Positions 1 to 6,829 of a DNA stretch of 13,386 nt are shown one piece after another (within the stretch, counting starts at the first letter, position 1; each line of letters opens with the position of its first letter). The stretch comes from an uncultured Flavobacteriales bacterium (lineage in GTDB: Bacteria > Bacteroidota > Bacteroidia > Flavobacteriales_D > Crocinitomicaceae), in contig CAIUKX010000170.1 in assembly GCA_903899795.1 (NCBI GenBank), positions 1 to 13,386 on the forward strand. The letters run 5' to 3'. A model generated the notes under the pieces. The model saw nothing but the letters and a program-made list of their open reading frames with translations, was not told the DNA's origin and searched no databases. The position numbers and the translations under genes were made by a program.

Positions 1-362
1 ACTTTCCTATCATTGCAGATGAAGACCGGAATGTAGCAACATTGTATGATATGATTCACCCTAACGCAGATGATAAAATGACGGTTCGATCTGTTTTTGT
101 CATCGGAACAGATAAAAAGGTTAAGTTGATCATCACCTACCCTGCTTCAACAGGACGAAATTTTGACGAATTATTGAGAGTTATCGATTCATTGCAATTG
201 ACAGCGAATTATAAAGTTGCAACACCTGCCAATTGGAAGAACGGAGAAGATTGTGTTATCGTTCCTTCCATCACCAATGAACAAATTCCTGCTCTATTTC
301 CAAAAGGACATACAGTAATAAAACCTTATTTGAGAATGACACCTCAACCAAATTTGAATTAA
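1..362 (+). CDS. 1-Cys peroxiredoxin, C-terminal part (gene cut by window start)
   Basis: About 119 residues of an open frame that enters from the left edge (first full codon at position 3) and stops at 360-362. The visible part matches the C-terminal half of AhpC/TSA peroxiredoxins of the 1-Cys (Prx6) group. It begins FPIIADEDRNVA, continues with the MTVRSVFVIG strand and the YPASTGRNFDELLRVIDSLQ helix, and ends in the extra C-terminal dimerisation domain (ANWKNGEDCVIVPS...LFPKG) that separates Prx6-type from typical 2-Cys enzymes. The family reduces hydrogen peroxide and organic hydroperoxides in the cytoplasm. The peroxidatic Cys (PVCTTE region) lies outside the window, so activity cannot be judged. 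A Cys sits in the tail at GEDC; it is probably not a resolving Cys, but I cannot tell. A terminator hairpin follows 20 bases after the stop, so this is the last gene of its transcript. Confidence 0.88.
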   Translation, partial: FPIIADEDRNVATLYDMIHPNADDKMTVRSVFVIGTDKKVKLIITYPASTGRNFDELLRVIDSLQLTANYKVATPANWKNGEDCVIVPSITNEQIPALFPKGHTVIKPYLRMTPQPNLN

Positions 363-382
363 GCACATAATACTCTAGATAA

Positions 383-416
383 CAGGAGACAATATATTTG
401 TCTCCTGCTTCTTTTA
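383..416 (+). terminator. intrinsic terminator after the peroxiredoxin gene
   Basis: Perfect 10-bp stem CAGGAGACAA (383-392) / TTGTCTCCTG (398-407) with a 5-base loop (TATAT), followed by the T-rich tail CTTCTTTT. The opposite strand has no T run after the stem, so it should work mainly for rightward transcription. Confidence 0.8.
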
Positions 417-490
417 GTGGCATAAATACCTATGTTCATTACTTTCCTAAATTCTGGTCAATTTTAATTTTCAGTATTGAGATTAGACCT

Positions 491-498
491 TATATTTG
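491..498 (+). promoter_or_regulatory. candidate -7 box of the acs promoter
   Basis: TATATTTG is an exact match to the Bacteroidota -7 consensus TAnnTTTG and lies 26 bases before the chosen acs ATG (525). No good -33 TTG is found at the usual distance; the nearest TTG (477-479) is only 11 bases away. The call rests on one box. It supports a start at 525, because transcription from here would exclude the in-frame TTG at 477. Confidence 0.4.
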
Positions 499-524
499 AT
501 CTATTAAAAACACAACTAAAGAAT

Positions 525-2420
525 ATGGACTTACGGATCAAATCTTTCGAACAATACGAACATGATTATGCCAAAAGCATTCACCAACCGGATGAATTCT
601 GGGCTCACATCGCCGATTCCTTTCAATGGAAAAAAAGATGGGATTCGGTTGTTGAATGGAATTTTGATGAGCCAAAAATAGAATGGTTTAAAGGTGGTAA
701 ATTAAATATTACCGAAAATCTTCTTGATCGTCATTTAGCATCTAAAGGTGATCAGGTTGCTTTCCATTGGGAGCCTAACCATCCAAGTGAAACCTCAAAA
801 TCAATTACCTATGGTGAACTCTATACGGAAGTATGTAAACTTTCCAATGGTTTAAAATCTTTAGGAGTTCAAAAAGGTGATCGTGTTTGTATTTATATGC
901 CAATGGTGATTGAATCAGTCGTTGCTATTCTGGCCTGTGCGCGAATTGGAGCTGTACATTCTATCATTTTTGCTGGATTCTCTTCCAATGCTTTAGCTGA
1001 TCGGATCAATGATGCTCAGGCGAAAGTTGTGATTACCTCAGATGGATTGAACCGTGGCGATAAATCTGTAGATTTAAAATTCATGGTAGATGAAGCTCTT
1101 GAAAGTTGCACTTCTATCGAAAAAGTAATCGTTTTGGATTGTATTCATTCTCAGTCAAAAATGAAAGATGGACGTGATATTGATTACAACTCATTGATAA
1201 ATGAACAATCTTCTGATTGTCCAGCTGAAGAAATGGATGCAGAGGACATGCTTTTCATACTTTACACTTCCGGTTCAACAGGGAAACCTAAAGGTGTTGT
1301 TCATACCTGTGGAGGCTACATGGTATACACAGCATACAGTTTCCAAAATGTTTTTCAATATGAACAAGGAGATGTTTTTTGGTGCACAGCTGATATTGGC
1401 TGGATCACAGGTCACTCCTACATCGTGTATGGACCACTATTATCTGGTGCTACATCTATTATTTTTGAGGGGATCCCTACGTATCCCGATGCAGGACGCT
1501 TCTGGCAAACGATAGATAAATATAAGGTGAATCAATTTTATACTGCTCCTACGGCTATTCGTTCGTTAATGAGTTTCGATCACAAATTCGTCACCGATCA
1601 AGATCTTTCTTCTTTGAAACTGATAGGATCTGTGGGAGAACCGATCAACGAAGAAGCGTGGAATTGGTATTATGAAAACATCGGGAAATCAAATTGTCCG
1701 ATCATCGATACTTGGTGGCAAACTGAAACAGGTGGAGTAATGCTTTCGGGATTAGGTGGATTATCACCAATGAAAGCTACTTATGCTGGATTGCCTTTAC
1801 CTGGTATTTGTCCTGTCCTTTTGGATGCTGAAGGCAAAGAAATCCACGAAGCAGATACAGAAGGATATTTATGTGTAAAATTTCCATGGCCATCGATTCT
1901 AAGAACTACCTACGGGGATCATGAACGCTGTAAATTTACTTACTTTTCGAATTACAAAGGGTATTATTTTACAGGAGATGGGGCACGACGTGATGAAGAT
2001 GGTTTGTACCGTATTATTGGTCGTGTAGACGATGTGATCAACGTTTCAGGTCATCGTTTTGGTACAGCAGAAATTGAAGATGCAATCAACAAAGATCAAT
2101 ATGCAATTGAATCCGCAGTTGTTGGATATCCACATCCAATCAAGGGACAAGGAATTTATGCTTACGTCGTTGTAAATGCTGAACATACCTCAGATCTAGA
2201 TATTACGAATTCCATTGCAAATTCCGTGAGTCAACACATAGGTCGAATCGCTAAACCTGATAAAATTCAAGTGGTAAAAGGTTTACCGAAAACACGTTCC
2301 GGGAAAATCATGCGAAGAATACTTCGAAAAATAGCTGAAGGAGAATTGTCTAACTTCGGAGATACTTCCACCCTTTTGGATCCTACATTAATTGATGAAA
2401 TAATTAAAGGAGTCAAGTAG
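525..2420 (+). CDS. acs: acetyl-CoA synthetase (AMP-forming)
   Basis: 631 residues, close to the usual Acs length. It activates acetate with ATP and CoA to acetyl-CoA, AMP and pyrophosphate in the cytoplasm. Visible ANL-superfamily motifs in order: P-loop YTSGSTGKPKG (about 247-257); DTWWQTETGG (395-404), whose Trp pair shapes the small acetate pocket; GDGARRDEDG (484 on, with the ATP-ribose Asp) leading into the hinge GRVDDVINVSGHR; and KTRSGKIMRR with the catalytic, typically acetylatable Lys at about 594. The N-terminus (RIKSFEQYEHDY...FW) is the usual ACAS_N region. I chose ATG 525 rather than the in-frame TTG at 477, because 525 gives the family-typical N-terminus and a -7 box lies between the two. 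No terminator follows; instead a dispersed repeat begins 4 bases after the stop. Confidence 0.96.
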   Translation: MDLRIKSFEQYEHDYAKSIHQPDEFWAHIADSFQWKKRWDSVVEWNFDEPKIEWFKGGKLNITENLLDRHLASKGDQVAFHWEPNHPSETSKSITYGELYTEVCKLSNGLKSLGVQKGDRVCIYMPMVIESVVAILACARIGAVHSIIFAGFSSNALADRINDAQAKVVITSDGLNRGDKSVDLKFMVDEALESCTSIEKVIVLDCIHSQSKMKDGRDIDYNSLINEQSSDCPAEEMDAEDMLFILYTSGSTGKPKGVVHTCGGYMVYTAYSFQNVFQYEQGDVFWCTADIGWITGHSYIVYGPLLSGATSIIFEGIPTYPDAGRFWQTIDKYKVNQFYTAPTAIRSLMSFDHKFVTDQDLSSLKLIGSVGEPINEEAWNWYYENIGKSNCPIIDTWWQTETGGVMLSGLGGLSPMKATYAGLPLPGICPVLLDAEGKEIHEADTEGYLCVKFPWPSILRTTYGDHERCKFTYFSNYKGYYFTGDGARRDEDGLYRIIGRVDDVINVSGHRFGTAEIEDAINKDQYAIESAVVGYPHPIKGQGIYAYVVVNAEHTSDLDITNSIANSVSQHIGRIAKPDKIQVVKGLPKTRSGKIMRRILRKIAEGELSNFGDTSTLLDPTLIDEIIKGVK

Positions 2421-2424
2421 ATGT

Positions 2425-2537
2425 TAGACATAAAGATACTAGACGTAAGACTCAAGTTAGGTGAATCGTGAAAGAAAGTCAAACGATTTAAGATACATTC
2501 ATCTAATTTCTAATATCTAAAAATCTAATATCTTTTA
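2425..2537 (+). repeat. dispersed intergenic repeat, copy A
   Basis: It aligns without gaps to 5639-5751 (offset 3214 bases), with 91 of 113 positions identical by hand count. The best-conserved core is 2459-2499, containing GGTGAATCGT and ATTTAAGATACATT. The left flank is rich in (T/A)AGAC words and the right flank in TCTAA words. In this copy 2426-2445 is therefore an imperfect inverse of 2522-2541 (15 of 20 pairs), and TGAATCGT (2462-2469) can pair with ACGATTTA (2483-2490). It contains no plausible ORF. It occupies most of the gap between acs and the next gene, starting 4 bases after the acs stop. Confidence 0.8.
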
Positions 2538-2570
2538 GTCTTGAATCTCTTAAAATGATTATCTTGCGCC

Positions 2571-4553
2571 ATGAAAAAATTTGCGTTTTTTATTGTTCTA
2601 TTCATGTGTTCTTTGTTTGTCTCTGGGGCAAACGTTGAGAAGGATACAACCCTCATTCGTATTTCCAAAATTAAAAGTCAAACCAAGCAAATTGATCAAC
2701 TAAATGACGCAGTTGAATCTTGCTGGTTAAGCGGGCAGTACCTACGTGGTTTAAACTTAATTGACTATACTATTCGTCATGCCCGAACATACAAATACAA
2801 AAGTGGAGAAGCAAAAGCACTAATAAACAAAGGAATAATATTTGACTATTTAGCCAAATATTCCGAAGCGATCAGTTTGTACCTGGATGGGTTGAAAATA
2901 TATGAATCAACCCATGATGATTTAGGAATTTGTGAAACCTATAACAATTTGGGATTGGCGTATGAAAACCAAAGTAAAAATGATCAGGCTTTGGAATACT
3001 ATTTCAAATCACTCGACATTGCAAAAAGAATAAAAAATTCAAAGGGCGTTTCTGTTGCTATCAATAACATTGGAAACATCTATATGCATCAGAAAAAATA
3101 TGATTTAGCATTAAAAAATTATTTTTATTGCCTCGATACCGAAGAAAAGAAAAAGGATACTGTAGGAATGAGTGATTCCTATAACAACATCGGTTTGATT
3201 TATTTAGCTCAAAAAAAATACAATGAGGCTGAAAAATGCTTTGAAAAATCACTTACTTACAGAAAACAAACACATAATTTATTTGGAATCTGTAATTCAT
3301 TAGGAAACATTGCTGTACTTGAAAAAAATCAAGATCACAATGACAAAGCTAAAGTCTACTTTCTCCAAGCGTTAAAAATTGCAAATGATCTAGGCTTAAA
3401 AAAAACGATTCAATATTGCTACGAAAATCTGGCTGGAATTGCAAAAAGACAAAAGAATCTTCAAGACGAACTGAAATACTTTCAATTATCTGTCAAGTAT
3501 AAGGACATCATTAATAATGAAGACAACATTATTAAACAGACTCAAGATGAAATGCAATATGCTTTTGAAAAACAAGTTGAACAAGATCAATTGAAGGTAC
3601 ACAAAGAAAAATTAACCATAGAAAAAAATAACCACAAGCAAAAAGTAATTCTTTGGGCTGTCATTTTTATCGCCATCATCACACTCATTTTTTCCTGGTT
3701 TTTATACAAGAGATGGCAGGTTCAAAAAGATCAGAATAAGGTAATTGAGCAACAAAAATCATTGGTTGAAGAGAAAAATAAACTTGTTGAAGAAAAAAAC
3801 AAGGAAATACTTGATTCCATTACCTATGCAAAAAGAATTCAAACTGCTATTTTACCTCCTGAACGGTTGGTAAAAGAATACCTGATTAACTCTTTTGTAC
3901 TTTACAAACCAAAAGATATTGTAGCAGGTGACTTTTATTGGATCGAACCTCTAGGTGACACCATTATTTTTGCTGTCGCTGATTGTACAGGACATGGAGT
4001 TCCAGGAGCTATGATTAGCGTAGTGTGTCACAACGCTTTGAATCGTTCAGTCAGAGAGTTTGGACTTCAAGATCCTGGTAAAATCTTGGATAAAACCCGT
4101 GAAATCATTATTTCCGAATTTGATAAAAATGACGAAGAGGTTTCGGATGGAATGGATATTTCCCTCTGTACATTGGATCTCAAAAATCAAATTTTACAAT
4201 GGGCCGGCGCTAACAGTCCACTTTGGGTCAAGAAAAAAGAAACTCCTGAAATCATTGAAATCATACCGAATAAACAACCTATAGGTAAGCACATCACTTA
4301 CGAGTCTTTTGAAACACAACAAGTTAAAATTGAAGTCGGAGATTCAATTTATTTATTTACCGATGGATATGCTGACCAATTCGGAGGCTTTGAAACAAAA
4401 AAATTCAAAGCAAAACAAATGAGAGACCTCATCCTTTCTATTTGTCACGAGCCTATGCACATTCAAAGAACTCTTTTCGATAAAGCATTCGAAGATTGGA
4501 AAGGAGATTTGGATCAAATTGATGATGTCTGTGTGATTGGAATACAATTATAA
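2571..4553 (+). CDS. TPR sensor with coiled coil and SpoIIE-type PP2C phosphatase domain
   Basis: 660 residues. Order of parts: signal peptide (1-19, cleavage near VSG-A); a TPR array of about six repeats (roughly 82-310, with NNLGLAYENQ, NNIGNIYMHQ and NNIGLIYLAQ helices); a polar helix; one membrane span (about 359-379, ILWAVIFIAIITLIFSWFLY); a cytoplasmic coiled coil (about 383-418) with the near-duplicate LVEEKNK; and a SpoIIE/PP2C domain (about 440-660). Metal-binding acidic motifs are visible: VAGDFYW (Asp454), ADCTGHGVPGA (Asp471), LFTDGYADQ (Asp598) and DQIDDVC (651-652). The TPRs would sit in the periplasm and the Ser/Thr phosphatase in the cytoplasm. Such proteins are common in Bacteroidota; relatives act on anti-sigma-factor antagonists or similar partners, but no such partner is encoded nearby, so its target is unknown. 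The start is the ATG that gives the signal peptide; a weak TTATCTTGC box lies just before it. Confidence 0.92.
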   Translation: MKKFAFFIVLFMCSLFVSGANVEKDTTLIRISKIKSQTKQIDQLNDAVESCWLSGQYLRGLNLIDYTIRHARTYKYKSGEAKALINKGIIFDYLAKYSEAISLYLDGLKIYESTHDDLGICETYNNLGLAYENQSKNDQALEYYFKSLDIAKRIKNSKGVSVAINNIGNIYMHQKKYDLALKNYFYCLDTEEKKKDTVGMSDSYNNIGLIYLAQKKYNEAEKCFEKSLTYRKQTHNLFGICNSLGNIAVLEKNQDHNDKAKVYFLQALKIANDLGLKKTIQYCYENLAGIAKRQKNLQDELKYFQLSVKYKDIINNEDNIIKQTQDEMQYAFEKQVEQDQLKVHKEKLTIEKNNHKQKVILWAVIFIAIITLIFSWFLYKRWQVQKDQNKVIEQQKSLVEEKNKLVEEKNKEILDSITYAKRIQTAILPPERLVKEYLINSFVLYKPKDIVAGDFYWIEPLGDTIIFAVADCTGHGVPGAMISVVCHNALNRSVREFGLQDPGKILDKTREIIISEFDKNDEEVSDGMDISLCTLDLKNQILQWAGANSPLWVKKKETPEIIEIIPNKQPIGKHITYESFETQQVKIEVGDSIYLFTDGYADQFGGFETKKFKAKQMRDLILSICHEPMHIQRTLFDKAFEDWKGDLDQIDDVCVIGIQL

Positions 4554-4574
4554 AAAGGGCATTGTTTTTGAATA

Positions 4575-4582
4575 TACTTTTG
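4575..4582 (+). promoter_or_regulatory. candidate -7 box for the DUF4197 gene
   Basis: TACTTTTG matches TAnnTTTG and ends 23 bases before the ATG at 4606. No TTG stands at the normal -33 distance, so this is a half-supported promoter. If real, it lets the gene be expressed independently of the phosphatase gene 52 bases upstream. Confidence 0.35.
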
Positions 4583-4605
4583 AATTAAACAAAAAATAAA
4601 AAATC

Positions 4606-5340
4606 ATGATAAAACCATATTATTTAGTTGCCTTACTTATTACAGGAAGTACATTCTCTGTCAATAGTCAAATTTCAAACCTTAAAAAAGGAATTGAAAA
4701 AGCAGAAAAAACAGTAGAATCCAAAAGTCCATCCAATGGTTTGACTGAGGACGAAGTCGGTCGAGGACTAAAAGAAGCATTGAATCAAGGTATTGAAAAG
4801 GGGGTTAGTCAACTATCAAAAGCAGATGGTTATTATAAGGATCTTCAAATTAAGATTTTGATGCCTGATGAAGCAAAAGAGGTAGAATCCAAACTTCGAA
4901 AAATCGGTCAGGGAAAAAAAGTGGATGATGCGATCGAATCTATGAATCGCGCTGCTGAAGATGCTGCCAATAGTTCAAAAGAATTGTTTGTTACTGCGAT
5001 CAAAAATCTTTCGCTTCAAGACGTAATGAACATTTTACATGGTAATGATGATGCTGCGACTACTTATTTGAGCAAAAACACAAGAACTCAATTGATTGAA
5101 AAATTCAAACCGATCATCAAAGCATCATTGGATAAAGTTGGAGCAACCAAACATTGGGAAACCGTTTTTACAGCTTACAACACACTTCCTTTGGTTCAAA
5201 AAGTAAACCCAGATCTAGTGGACTATGTAACCAACAAAGCCATTGACGGACTTTTTGTACAGATTGCCAAAGAGGAATTAACGATTCGTAAAAATCCTGC
5301 AGCTCGTGTATCTGATCTTTTAAAGAAAGTATTTGGATAA
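4606..5340 (+). CDS. DUF4197 family exported protein
   Basis: 244 residues with an N-terminal signal peptide (about 1-21, ending SVNSQ). There is no Cys at the cleavage site, so it is probably a soluble periplasmic protein rather than a lipoprotein. The mature part is helical. It shows features I associate with DUF4197: GLTEDEVGRGLKEALNQGI near the front, ADGYYKDLQIKILMP, a central region ending in YLSKNTRTQL, and a terminal NPAARVSDLLKKVFG. The family has no established function that I know. It lies 52 bases after the SpoIIE phosphatase gene on the same strand, which may be chance because each could have its own signals. A strong terminator begins 30 bases after its stop, so it ends its transcript. 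Confidence 0.88.
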   Translation: MIKPYYLVALLITGSTFSVNSQISNLKKGIEKAEKTVESKSPSNGLTEDEVGRGLKEALNQGIEKGVSQLSKADGYYKDLQIKILMPDEAKEVESKLRKIGQGKKVDDAIESMNRAAEDAANSSKELFVTAIKNLSLQDVMNILHGNDDAATTYLSKNTRTQLIEKFKPIIKASLDKVGATKHWETVFTAYNTLPLVQKVNPDLVDYVTNKAIDGLFVQIAKEELTIRKNPAARVSDLLKKVFG

Positions 5341-5370
5341 ACCGTCTTACAATTTTAACATTTTCATTAC

Positions 5371-5409
5371 AATCCCTTCATTTTCAAATAATATGAAGGG
5401 ATTTTTTTT
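5371..5409 (+). terminator. strong intrinsic terminator after the DUF4197 gene
   Basis: An 11-bp perfect stem AATCCCTTCAT (5371-5381) / ATGAAGGGATT (5393-5403), with an 11-base loop, runs directly into eight Ts (5402-5409). It separates the DUF4197 gene from the threonine-rich ORF. It also argues against a start of that ORF at 5333, which would read through the hairpin. Confidence 0.92.
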
Positions 5410-5418
5410 ACTCTATCA

Positions 5419-5448
5419 TTGCATTATTGAAAATAAATTCTATATTCG
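5419..5448 (+). promoter_or_regulatory. candidate promoter of the threonine-rich ORF
   Basis: TTG (5419-5421), 19 bases, then TATATTCG (5441-5448), which has one mismatch to TAnnTTTG. The spacing is normal for the Bacteroidota housekeeping sigma factor, and the end of the box lies 22 bases before the ATG at 5471. It sits just after the terminator, as expected for a new transcript. Confidence 0.35.
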
Positions 5449-5470
5449 TCTAAATCAAATAACAAAGACT

Positions 5471-5626
5471 ATGGGAACAAATACGACAAATACCAATACA
5501 ACTCCAACGACTGATCCTACAACTACAACTTCAACAACGACTACAACACCATCAGACACAACAACTACATCAGGGGATACAGTAGGAATTCCAACTGGAC
5601 AAAGAGCTACCTCTAAAAGTAAATAG
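5471..5626 (+). CDS. small threonine-rich protein, 51 residues, function unknown
   Basis: The peptide starts MGTNTTNTNTTPTTDP and ends GIPTGQRATSKSK; I count 24 Thr in 51 residues, plus Ser, Pro, Asp and Asn. It has no signal peptide or membrane segment and should be disordered. Thr is encoded by a mix of ACA, ACT, ACG and ACC, so it is not a simple slipped triplet repeat, although ACAACT words recur. I do not recognise a family. I chose the ATG at 5471 because the longer reading from 5333 overlaps the DUF4197 stop and crosses the terminator. The ORF lies between a terminator with a candidate promoter and copy B of the dispersed repeat, which begins 12 bases after its stop. It could be a real small protein or a chance low-complexity ORF. 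Confidence 0.5.
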   Translation: MGTNTTNTNTTPTTDPTTTTSTTTTTPSDTTTTSGDTVGIPTGQRATSKSK

Positions 5627-5638
5627 TTGTTTAGACAA

Positions 5639-5751
5639 TAGACTGAAAGATACAAGACTTTAGACTTAGGGAAGGTGAATCGTTAAAGACAGTCAAACTA
5701 TTTAAGATACATTAATTTAATGTCTAGCTTCTAAATATCTAACTTCTCTTA
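5639..5751 (+). repeat. dispersed intergenic repeat, copy B
   Basis: Second copy of the element at 2425-2537, same orientation, ungapped, about 80% identical. It begins 12 bases after the stop of the threonine-rich ORF. Its last three bases are the stop codon (TTA on this strand) of the convergent PAP2 gene, so it fills the whole gap between the two convergent genes. The 8-bp hairpin possible in copy A is broken here by G to T at 5699, and the outer inverted arms are much weaker. Sequence rather than pairing is what is shared. Confidence 0.8.
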
Positions 5752-6357
5752 AATCTTCACCTCGTCTTTCGTATATTTCTTTTTAAGGTATTTGAACAAG
5801 TAGTGGGTTCCTAAACTTGTAGCGCTTCCAATGATTGCGCCAGCCAATACATCTGTTGGGTAATGTACACCTAGGTACATACGTGAATACCCAACGCTAG
5901 ACGCCCAAAGATAAGCAGGCGCAATAATATACCATTTCGGATATTCCAAACTAATAGCTGTCGCAGTAGCAAAAGCCATAGATGTATGTCCGGAAGGAAA
6001 AGAAAGTGATCCGGCTTTGGTATGCTTCACAATATCATTCGGATAAGTCACAAAAGGTCGATCCCTGCGGAAAGCAAACTTTACTCCTGTCGTTATCAAT
6101 CCATTGAAAATAGCACTCGAATACATTTCCGCACTGTTCCAAACCATTTTTTTATTTTTTGTCACCAATCCTGTCACTAATAATCCAGTAGGTAATCCCA
6201 GCGAAACAGGATTATCACTATTGGTGGCAAAAAGCATTATTTTTCCTCCATTTGGAGTGTAACTACCATTGATTTTTTTTAGCAAATCGATATCTCCATT
6301 TTGTGCAGACACAGAAATCGAGAATAAAAAAACGGTCAGTAAAATTCTAATTTTCAT
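5749..6357 (-). CDS. PAP2-family phosphatase, exported or membrane-associated
   Basis: 202 residues. A signal peptide (1-19, ending SVSAQ) is followed by a PAP2 acid phosphatase domain with all three catalytic signatures: Lys93-x6-Arg100-Pro101 (KFAFRRDRP), PSGH at 121-124, and Ser158-Arg159-x5-His165-x3-Asp169 (SRMYLGVHYPTD). The two His and the Arg form the phosphohistidine active site. Several hydrophobic helices suggest inner-membrane or periplasmic placement. The family removes phosphates from lipids such as undecaprenyl pyrophosphate, phosphatidic acid or lipid A; the substrate cannot be told from sequence. Its ATG overlaps the stop of the upstream nuclease-fold gene (ATGA), implying translational coupling. 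It is the last gene of the porX cluster and ends at the repeat. Confidence 0.93.
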   Translation of the reverse strand: MKIRILLTVFLFSISVSAQNGDIDLLKKINGSYTPNGGKIMLFATNSDNPVSLGLPTGLLVTGLVTKNKKMVWNSAEMYSSAIFNGLITTGVKFAFRRDRPFVTYPNDIVKHTKAGSLSFPSGHTSMAFATATAISLEYPKWYIIAPAYLWASSVGYSRMYLGVHYPTDVLAGAIIGSATSLGTHYLFKYLKKKYTKDEVKI

Positions 6358-6824
6358 TCAACTTTTTTTTGATTAATAATTGAAAAATCAGGAATTTCTT
6401 CCAGATAAATAAATGCATTATTCGCTCTGTCTATTTTACAAATGACATGATGTAATCCATTTGTCAGCAATAAATAATCTGCATTCACCTGAAAGTTGTA
6501 TTGAGCTATTTGATGCAGTACTTGTCTATTAATTACCACTTCAGGAGCTTTACATTCAACAATAATTTTAGGAACTTGATCTGTACCGACAACAACGATA
6601 TCACACCTTCTGGACATCGAATTGACTTTAATCGAATATTCTGAAATGAGTAAACCAAGCGGTACATTCTTATGGTTCACCAGGTAATGAATTACATGCT
6701 GCCGCACCCATTCTTCGGGAGTCAGTTGCAAGGTTTTTTTACGAGCGACACACCAAACAAAAAGCAATTCACCTTTTTTTGAAAGACGCAAATTTGCTTT
6801 GGGTAATGCTAAAGGTTGAATCAA
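6354..6824 (-). CDS. stand-alone HsdR_N-type PD-(D/E)XK nuclease-fold protein
   Basis: 156 residues resembling the N-terminal domain of type I restriction HsdR subunits (HSDR_N_2 family) without the helicase. The nuclease-fold core is visible: Asp75 in RRCDIVVVG, then Glu90-Cys-Lys92 in KIIVECKAPEV (the D...ExK motif), followed by QIAQY (Gln105-x3-Tyr109), the QxxxY helix of RecB-like nucleases. All expected catalytic residues are present, so it could cut DNA, but its role is unknown. Short proteins of this kind are widespread in Bacteroidota without hsdM/hsdS partners, and none are present here, so this is not a restriction system on present evidence. It starts 5 bases after the alanine-dehydrogenase-like gene and overlaps the PAP2 gene by 4 bases, so it is firmly inside the operon. 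Confidence 0.85.
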   Translation of the reverse strand: MIQPLALPKANLRLSKKGELLFVWCVARKKTLQLTPEEWVRQHVIHYLVNHKNVPLGLLISEYSIKVNSMSRRCDIVVVGTDQVPKIIVECKAPEVVINRQVLHQIAQYNFQVNADYLLLTNGLHHVICKIDRANNAFIYLEEIPDFSIINQKKVE

Positions 6825-6829
6825 TCCGT

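Noticed and set aside
477..524. N-terminal extension of the acetyl-CoA synthetase from a TTG at 477
   Set aside because: The ATG at 525 gives the family-typical start, and a TATATTTG -7 box sits at 491-498 inside the extension.
2462..2490. 8-bp hairpin in repeat copy A as a terminator or conserved RNA structure
   Set aside because: No T run follows, and the pairing is broken rather than compensated in copy B.
5333..5470. Longer start of the threonine-rich ORF at 5333
   Set aside because: It overlaps the end of the DUF4197 gene and would be translated through a strong terminator; the ATG at 5471 follows a candidate promoter.
5455..5655. Valine-rich minus-strand frame opposite the threonine-rich ORF
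   Set aside because: It is the mirror of ACN codons and has no promoter, signal or family resemblance.
6354..6824. Restriction-modification or defence island
   Set aside because: Only a stand-alone HsdR_N-type domain is present, with no methyltransferase, specificity subunit, helicase, integrase or phage gene around it.
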